From an uncultured Bacteroides sp. (lineage in GTDB: Bacteria; Bacteroidota; Bacteroidia; Bacteroidales; Bacteroidaceae): 27,445 nt of DNA. The notes below the pieces were generated by a model. The model saw nothing but the letters and a program-made list of their open reading frames with translations, ran no database searches and had not been told where the DNA came from. A program made the position numbers and the translations under genes. The DNA is taken from the NCBI RefSeq assembly GCF_949298305.1, contig NZ_CASFWU010000048.1, positions 1-27,445 of the forward strand. Reading direction: 5' to 3'. Below are positions 23,072 through 27,445 of this stretch, in pieces. The stretch's first letter is position 1. Every line of letters starts with the position of its first letter.

Positions 23072-23358
23072 ATGAAAAAGAACATCGAAATACATTCGGT
23101 GACAGCATGAAGGACGAAAGCATCGAGGAGGGCGACATCCTCGTCATCGACAAATCCCTGGAACTGATAGAGGGCGACCTGGCCGTGTGCTATGTGGACG
23201 GCGAGTTCACCGTCAAGCGGGTTTCCATCGAGGGCGACACCGTTTGGTTGGTTCCTTCTAATCCTTCCTATCCTCGAATCAAAGTGACTGCCGACAATGA
23301 TTTTCTGGTGTGGGGCATCGTGACCTACACCATCAAGAAGAACCGTAGGAGGAGGTAG
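23072..23358 (+). pseudogene. umuD: umuD remnant with internal deletion (LexA/UmuD S24 peptidase family)
   Basis: ATG 23072 opens MKKNIEIHSVTA and hits TGA at 23108-23110. The second frame, starting at ATG 23107, encodes KDESIEEGDILVIDK and continues to GEFTVKRVS, the C-terminal part of UmuD including the catalytic lysine (K37 of this frame). Just before ATG 23107 the same frame reads GGT GAC AGC, that is G-D-S of the GDSM active-site motif. It has no start codon upstream before a stop at 23050. About 60-70 residues expected between the N-terminus and the active site are missing. A product from ATG 23107, translated by ATGA coupling, would lack the catalytic serine. It probably cannot self-cleave. 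The downstream umuC is 2 bases away. Confidence 0.8.
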
Positions 23359-23360
23359 CC

Positions 23361-24605
23361 ATGTTCGGCCTGATGGACTGCAATAACTTCTACGCCTCAT
23401 GCGAGCGGGTGTTCAACCCCTCGCTGAACGGGCGGCCCGTGGTCGTGCTCTCGAACAACGACGGGTGCGTCATCGCCCGCTCCAACGAAGCGAAGGCGCT
23501 GGGCATCCCGATGGGTGCGCCGGCCTATCAGATGCGGGAGCAGGTGGAGAAGCACGGGATTGCAGTATTCTCATCGAACTACACCCTCTATGGTGATATG
23601 TCCGCCCGTGTCATGTCTATCCTTTCATCGCTGGTGCCGGACATCGAGGTCTATTCTATCGACGAGGCATTTGTGAACTTGGATGGCATTACGGACTATC
23701 AGAACTTGGGCTCCACCATCGTAAATAAGGTGTATAAAGGTACGGGCATACCCGTCAGTTTGGGAATTGCTCCGACCCGTACCTTGGCGAAGATGGCCAA
23801 CAAGTTCGCCAAAAAGTATCCGGCATACAAGCGTGTCTGCTGCATCGACACGGACGAGAAGCGGGAGAAGGCCCTGCGCCTGTTCGCCATCGGCGACGTG
23901 TGGGGCATCGGCCGGAGACAGGCTGCCAAGCTGGAGAAAGAAGGCGTGAAGACAGCCTATGACTTCACCCAGTTGCCCGGCTCATGGGTACGCAAGTACA
24001 TGACCGTGGTCGGAGAACGTACATGGAAAGAGCTTCGTGGAACACCCTGCATCACGGAGAACATCACGCCGCGTAAACAGATTTGTACATCCCGCAGCTT
24101 CGGCCGGATGATAGAGGACATCGAGCAGATGGATGAAGCGGTGTCTACATTCGCGGCAACTTGTGCAAAGAAACTCAGAGAACAAAAGGGCTACGCCGTA
24201 TCGCTCTTGGTATTCATTATAACCAACCGCTTCCGGGAGGACTTGCCCCAGTACTGGAAAAGCGTTTCGGTCAATCTTCCGGTACCAACGGACGACACGC
24301 TGGAGATTGTTCACTATGCTCTGACAGGATTACGAAGCATCTTCAGAACTGGGTACCAGTATAAGAAGGCCGGTGTCATTATTACTGAAATCACGTACAA
24401 CGTCCAGCAGAACCTGTTCGATACCGTGGACAGGGATAAGAGGGCACGGCTGATGAACGCCATCGACAGCATCAACGGGAAGCATGGAAGCTCCGTCAAG
24501 CTGGCTGTGCAAGGTCAGGGTACCGGTTGGAAGCTGAAGCAGGAGCAGTTATCCAAGCACTATACAACGGATTTGGGGGAGATTATTGAGATTAATTGCA
24601 CGTAA
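23361..24605 (+). CDS. umuC: Y-family DNA polymerase, UmuC (414 aa)
   Basis: Catalytic subunit of a polymerase V-type translesion polymerase, used in SOS mutagenesis. The first metal ligand is D6 (MFGLMDCNNFYASCERVF) and the second site is D101-E102 (YSIDEAF). The helix-hairpin-helix region is VWGIGRRQAAKLEKEGV, preceded by GIAPTRTLAKMANKFAKK. The little-finger domain follows from about residue 235. Length is slightly short of E. coli UmuC (422) but typical. AGGAGG before ATG 23361 is a strong ribosome site. The adjacent umuD lacks its middle, so activity would need a UmuD from elsewhere. Such pairs are common on integrated elements. Confidence 0.95.
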   Translation: MFGLMDCNNFYASCERVFNPSLNGRPVVVLSNNDGCVIARSNEAKALGIPMGAPAYQMREQVEKHGIAVFSSNYTLYGDMSARVMSILSSLVPDIEVYSIDEAFVNLDGITDYQNLGSTIVNKVYKGTGIPVSLGIAPTRTLAKMANKFAKKYPAYKRVCCIDTDEKREKALRLFAIGDVWGIGRRQAAKLEKEGVKTAYDFTQLPGSWVRKYMTVVGERTWKELRGTPCITENITPRKQICTSRSFGRMIEDIEQMDEAVSTFAATCAKKLREQKGYAVSLLVFIITNRFREDLPQYWKSVSVNLPVPTDDTLEIVHYALTGLRSIFRTGYQYKKAGVIITEITYNVQQNLFDTVDRDKRARLMNAIDSINGKHGSSVKLAVQGQGTGWKLKQEQLSKHYTTDLGEIIEINCT

Positions 24606-24623
24606 AACATACAGGACCACGCT

Positions 24624-25313
24624 TTATATTGATTCGGGCAATTCTTTCAGGTTTATACTATTAAAACCGCTTTTATGAATTAGTATGGCGATGTCTCTAA
24701 TATCACCTATTCTAACAGTTTGTGGTTCATTTGAATTGAAATCCGCAAATATTCTAAATTCGTTTTGCGCTTTATACTTATCCCTTTTCATAAATGGAGT
24801 GATATTGATTTTATTGTTGTATTCCTGCTCAGAATAATATTTGACACTATCAAAATAAAAATCCACTCCCAAATTTGAGAATGCATGTCTACATCTTTCA
24901 ATAAATGTATCATATTGAAGAATAACCACTATTGTATCATAATCACTATCTAAAGATTGAAAGACATCGTTATTTATAATTGATAGTTTTGTATTATTAC
25001 CCATCATTTAAACATCACAGTCTACCATTGCCATAGAATAAATATTACCTATATTCTGGTCAACGTATTCTCTAACTTTAATCTCGGATGGATGCAATGT
25101 GATTTCATTACCATTTGAGAACTTAAATACAGCTTGTATAGGTTTATAACGCATGAAAGAAATGGAATTCTCGAATTTGTCGCCAATTCCTGTAGATTCA
25201 TCCATTTCAGTGAAACACATAAGGGTATTCATGTACATTTCACCAAACAAAAGGAATCGCCTCATGTATTCATACTTCTGTACTTTAATTAGTATATCCT
25301 TAACTATAGCCAT
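24624..25313 (-). pseudogene. Hypothetical protein gene split by one in-frame stop codon
   Basis: A minus-strand frame runs from ATG 25313 for 101 codons to TAA at 25010-25008. It then continues, in the same frame with no shift, from ATG 25007 for 127 codons to 24624. The two halves abut exactly: GAT GTT TAA ATG ATG GGT. Together they would make about 229 residues. The first half has MYMNTLMCFTEMDESTGIGD and YSMAMVDCDV. The second has DSDYDTIVVILQYDTFIERC, FDSVKYYSE, PFMKRDKYKAQNEFRIFADF and a terminal domain. The order resembles a family of small proteins of unknown function that I remember from accessory DNA; I cannot name it. Composition is AT-rich, unlike its neighbours. Two genes (one restarting at ATG 25007) is the alternative reading. 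Confidence 0.55.
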
Positions 25314-25342
25314 ATGGATTGGTTAGAAATGAATTTATAAAT

Positions 25343-25368
25343 CCCCGACCACCTTCTGGCAGCCGGGG
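25343..25368 (-). terminator. Possible terminator after the two small genes
   Basis: CCCCG (25343-25347) and CGGGG (25364-25368) can pair. On the minus strand the stem is followed by the AT-rich ATTTATAAATT. It lies 45 bases beyond the stop of the gene at 25413. The loop of 16 bases and the lack of a T-run make it weak. Confidence 0.35.
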
Positions 25369-25412
25369 CACTTGCCAGCAGCAAGCAATCTTCTACTCCG
25401 CTAAGATAGCTA

Positions 25413-25703
25413 TTATTCTTTGATTCTTTCGTACAATACCCAGAAAGGTTGGCCGCAGATGTATTCGATGGCAAAGCGGGCCTCGGTGAGCTGTCTGGCC
25501 AGTTCTTTGGCAGATACGTCGATGATGTTCTGTAGGTCGTATTGCAGTTCGGCGGTGGTCTTGTAGACTTTCTGTGAGGTTGCCCCGATGGGGGCGTAGT
25601 TCTGCCGGAGGAAATCGGCTATGGCGGTCTGACGTTTTTGTTCCTCCTGCTTCTGCTTGTCGTCTTCGTCTTGGTAGTGACGGAAACCTATCTTATTGCT
25701 CAT
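25413..25703 (-). CDS. Small hypothetical protein (96 aa)
   Basis: I do not recognise the family. The protein begins MSNKIGFRHYQDEDDKQKQE, a charged, probably coiled stretch, and continues with FLRQNYAPIGATSQKVYKTT and helical segments up to PFWVLYERIKE. The start at 25703 is chosen because it overlaps the stop of the upstream gene by 4 bases (ATGA), giving translational coupling. A longer open frame upstream reads the other gene out of frame. No signal peptide. It belongs to a two-gene unit preceded by the structured RNA at 25937-26187. Confidence 0.7.
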   Translation of the reverse strand: MSNKIGFRHYQDEDDKQKQEEQKRQTAIADFLRQNYAPIGATSQKVYKTTAELQYDLQNIIDVSAKELARQLTEARFAIEYICGQPFWVLYERIKE

Positions 25704-25936
25704 TGTGAACCTCCTTTCTTCGCCTGCATTACACAATACACCAGTGCCAGCACGGCGGGTGGGAAGATGAAGGTTGCGCAAGCGCAGAATGCGGCGCTGA
25801 TGTACCAGGCATCGCGGGCGGTCTTGATTTGGCATTCTTGGGGCAACACTTTGTTAAATAGTTCACGCAGTTTGTCCGCAACGGATATGCGCGGAGCAGG
25901 CACGGCGGGCGTGCCGAGGGTCAGTTCTTTTTTCAT
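25700..25936 (-). CDS. Small membrane protein of unknown function (78 aa)
   Basis: A short cytoplasmic N-terminal part (MKKELTLGTPAVPAPRISVA) with an amphipathic helix (DKLRELFNKVL) leads into a hydrophobic stretch at about residues 43-71 (AWYISAAFCACATFIFPPAV onward). This is long enough for one kinked or two short helices, broken at FPP. The tail is basic (QAKKGGSQ). ATG 25936 is taken as start; a TTG four codons earlier (25948) lies within the pairing sequence TTGCTCAAC. Its stop overlaps the start of the 96-residue gene. The 5' end is preceded by the structured RNA, so its translation may be controlled by that structure. Possible roles such as a small toxin-like or signalling membrane protein are speculation. 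Confidence 0.7.
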   Translation of the reverse strand: MKKELTLGTPAVPAPRISVADKLRELFNKVLPQECQIKTARDAWYISAAFCACATFIFPPAVLALVYCVMQAKKGGSQ

Positions 25937-26187
25937 TTTGTTGAGCAATTAAATGAAACAAATAGGTTAAGAATATGGGAAAGCGACCCTTTCAATACCC
26001 AGAAAATTTAGAAACTTACCTATAAAATGAAAGTTCCGCTTTCCCGTTGCTCAACACCTGATACAGGCTGGGAGGCCATTAAGCACTCCACACGGGGGTC
26101 GGAACTTATATGGTTGACCGAAGGCATAAAAAATGCCAACGGCAATCGGTTGGCGAACTACTCGTCGCCTGTATTAAATGTTGAGCA
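25937..26187 (-). ncRNA. Structured leader or small RNA with competing stems
   Basis: Positions 26187-26167 pair with 26068-26048 over 21 positions. Read on the minus strand, the three non-identical positions become two G-U pairs and one A-C mismatch, so the fold is better on this strand than on the other. Inside lie GCCAAC (26154-26149) with GTTGGC (26140-26135) followed by ATTTTTT, a terminator-like hairpin, and an overlapping alternative, GGCAT with ATGCC (26137-26123). Downstream, GGGAAAGCG (26045-26037) pairs with CGCTTTCCC (25985-25977). GTTGAGCAA (26055-26047), which is part of the closing stem, can instead pair with TTGCTCAAC (25948-25940), 3 bases before ATG 25936. The two pairings exclude each other. 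A near-consensus promoter places the transcript start at about 26187. I do not recognise the class. Confidence 0.6.
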
Positions 26188-26190
26188 CTG

Positions 26191-26221
26191 CAAATATAGG
26201 GATTGTTTTTGGATGGGCAAT
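26191..26221 (-). promoter_or_regulatory. Bacteroides-type promoter of the structured RNA
   Basis: On the minus strand ATTG (26221-26218), a 19-base spacer, and TATATTTG (26198-26191) match TTTG-N19-TAnnTTTG with one difference in the -33 box. It lies between the stop of the HIRAN gene (26238) and the first paired base of the RNA (26187). Confidence 0.7.
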
Positions 26222-26237
26222 CATTTTCGCAATAAAA

Positions 26238-27257
26238 CTATTTCTTTATCTGATGAAAATACAAGGAGTCTATGATTTCGGCTATCATCTTACCTTTTTT
26301 GCTCACTCCGTTATAAGTTTTCCGCCTGTTCTTGGAATCCTTGAAACGCTGTGCGGTCTCCAGCCTCTTTTTCAATTCCACGTATTTAGGTGCGGAAAGT
26401 TCCTTGTAGAAAGATAGCTGCATGTTGATTACCTCTGTCTCCTTATCATAGTCTTTCAATTTACGAAGGCAGATACATGCTTCCGAATAGGCTTTGAGCT
26501 TGTCTTCTAACCGACGTTCCTTTTCTGCTGCAACCAGGAAAGCGTCCGCTGCTTCCGACCATTTTTCTTGCTTCTTCAGCACCATGGCGGACTGCATGTA
26601 GTCTTTCAGTTTATGAATGAGGACTTCTGTATATTCGTCTCCATATACAAATATCTCTCCATAATACCTGGCTGTGGCCTTCACATAAGGAGTATCATAT
26701 CCTTGCTTGACATAATTTACATAGCAATCAATATATTTATCTTGATTCCAGGTAAGTTCTTCCGAACACTCCTTGGGTACATATCCTATGAAAACGCCAT
26801 TTTCTGTGTGGACTCTAATGGCAAATTTATCTGCCGGATTGTCTGGTTCAGGTACCAGATTCAGAACTTCCCCTTTTTTAAGCTGTTCGGCTTCGTAGAT
26901 GGCTCTACTTCCACGATAATATAATCCTTTTACTTCAAAGAAGATTTCCGTTATGTAATCTTCTCCTCGTTCTTCAGCTCTCTTTGATAGATGCTCGATA
27001 GTCGGGACTACATATCCGCTCTTTGGGGCCTTCGAATAGGATTGTATAGGGGATTCGTTATAACTCTCTGTACGCTGATGGTTGTGGGCTGGCCGACTGC
27101 TTCTGTTCAGCGTATTGTCGATAATCTGGTCATCGTATTGTTTAGCATCACTGCTCTTGCCATAAGTGGTAGTAGAGGAATTGTCTCCTTTGTCACTCAC
27201 TTTCGCTATGACAATGATAACGATGAAGATTATAATGATAAATATTAAGACCTCCAT
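26238..27257 (-). CDS. Membrane-anchored HIRAN-domain protein (339 aa)
   Basis: Residues 2-19 (EVLIFIIIIFIVIIVIAK) form one N-terminal membrane helix, so the protein is anchored with a large soluble part, probably cytoplasmic. A polar linker of about 80 residues follows (rich in S, N, Q, Y). Residues about 104-200 match the HIRAN fold: FFEVKGLYYRG, LNLVPEPDNPADKFAIRVHT (the conserved E-P-x-N-x-x-D-x-x-A-I-x-V core) and GVFIGYVPKECSEEL (G-Y-[VL]-P). The C-terminal third (about 220-305) looks like TPR-type helices (AADAFLVAAEKERRLEDKL, AYSEACICLRKLKDYDKETE), followed by a basic tail. HIRAN domains bind DNA 3' ends in eukaryotic HLTF and occur in bacterial defence and repair proteins. Fusion to a membrane helix is unusual to me. 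Role in this island is unknown. Confidence 0.8.
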   Translation of the reverse strand: MEVLIFIIIIFIVIIVIAKVSDKGDNSSTTTYGKSSDAKQYDDQIIDNTLNRSSRPAHNHQRTESYNESPIQSYSKAPKSGYVVPTIEHLSKRAEERGEDYITEIFFEVKGLYYRGSRAIYEAEQLKKGEVLNLVPEPDNPADKFAIRVHTENGVFIGYVPKECSEELTWNQDKYIDCYVNYVKQGYDTPYVKATARYYGEIFVYGDEYTEVLIHKLKDYMQSAMVLKKQEKWSEAADAFLVAAEKERRLEDKLKAYSEACICLRKLKDYDKETEVINMQLSFYKELSAPKYVELKKRLETAQRFKDSKNRRKTYNGVSKKGKMIAEIIDSLYFHQIKK

Positions 27258-27278
27258 ATTTAGTAATCTATACGGTTG

Positions 27279-27443
27279 TTATCCATTGTTTGTATTCGCT
27301 CTATCATCAATAATCTGTTCTATTAAACTGATGATCTTATTAATAGAATCATTAGTGTCCAATAAAAATGGACGAGTTAAAAAATTAATCAAATAGTCCT
27401 TCAAAAAGGGGATAATCGAGTTCTTTGACATCGTTGAAATCAG
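27279..27443 (-). CDS. Gene fragment at the window edge
   Basis: A minus-strand open frame enters from the window edge and ends in TAA at 27281-27279, reading ...KDYLINFLTRPFLLDTNDSI then NKIISLIEQIIDDRANTNNG. An ATG at 27431 could start a 50-residue protein, but no ribosome site is visible. A second frame, also from the edge, reads TDFNDVKELDYPLFEGLFD and stops at 27385; it too looks protein-like. The two could be one gene broken by a frameshift in the CCCCTTTTT run near 27404-27412, or two overlapping genes. I do not recognise either. Confidence 0.4.
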   Translation of the reverse strand: MISTMSKNSIIPFLKDYLINFLTRPFLLDTNDSINKIISLIEQIIDDRANTNNG

Positions 27444-27445
27444 TC

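Noticed and set aside
25937..26187. Retron or diversity-generating element RNA, or an invertible promoter
   Set aside because: No reverse transcriptase is in the window. The inverted repeats are imperfect in a way that preserves RNA pairing rather than DNA identity, and no invertase-type gene is adjacent.

Overview
The window reads as chromosomal DNA of a Bacteroidales bacterium, most likely Bacteroides in the broad sense. The reasons are several perfect Bacteroides-type -7 boxes (TAnnTTTG, with TTTG-like -33 boxes 19-20 bases upstream), mostly weak Shine-Dalgarno sequences, and typical Bacteroidales families (a DUF4494-like protein next to YggS, half-size MacB/FtsX permeases in series, a GIN-domain DUF2807 protein). 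No sequence searches were possible, so all names rest on reading motifs.

Region 1 (1-11524) is one ABC-transporter cluster: a single LolD/MacB-type ATPase (1611-2282), an exported DUF2807 protein (2328-2951), and seven half-size permeases. From 3252 on the permeases alternate between two sequence types: B (3252, 6037, 8917) and A (70, 4670, 7486, 10271). A sigma-54-like promoter with an upstream palindrome precedes the ATPase. Two type-B genes are damaged. The one at 3252-4521 has a frame-breaking deletion near its start. The one at 6037-7287 draws part of its N-terminus from an inserted palindromic repeat and has lost most of its last membrane helix. Most spacers in the cluster carry repeats, drawn from several unrelated palindromic families, and a five-unit 24-base hairpin array follows the last gene.

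Region 2 (11793-21494) is ordinary housekeeping and transport. It holds a hypothetical gene, then a convergent minus-strand operon (DUF4494-like, YggS, dihydroorotate dehydrogenase-like). Divergent from that operon is a BtuFCD/FecBCD-type importer (lipoprotein, permease, ATPase). A MATE exporter and prolyl-tRNA synthetase follow.

Region 3 (21580-27445) begins with tRNA-Pro(TGG), placed directly after proS, with its own promoter and terminator. A tyrosine integrase follows at once, which marks the likely left end of an integrated island; the other end is not visible. The island holds a umuD remnant with an internal deletion, an intact umuC, an AT-rich gene split by one in-frame stop, two small overlapping genes, a membrane-anchored HIRAN-domain protein and the edge of another gene. 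The most unusual part is a roughly 250-base structured RNA (25937-26187, minus strand). It has its own near-consensus promoter, a long closing stem starting at the predicted transcription start, a terminator-like hairpin, and a second pairing that competes with the closing stem and reaches the start of the small membrane-protein gene. I do not recognise it as a known RNA class.
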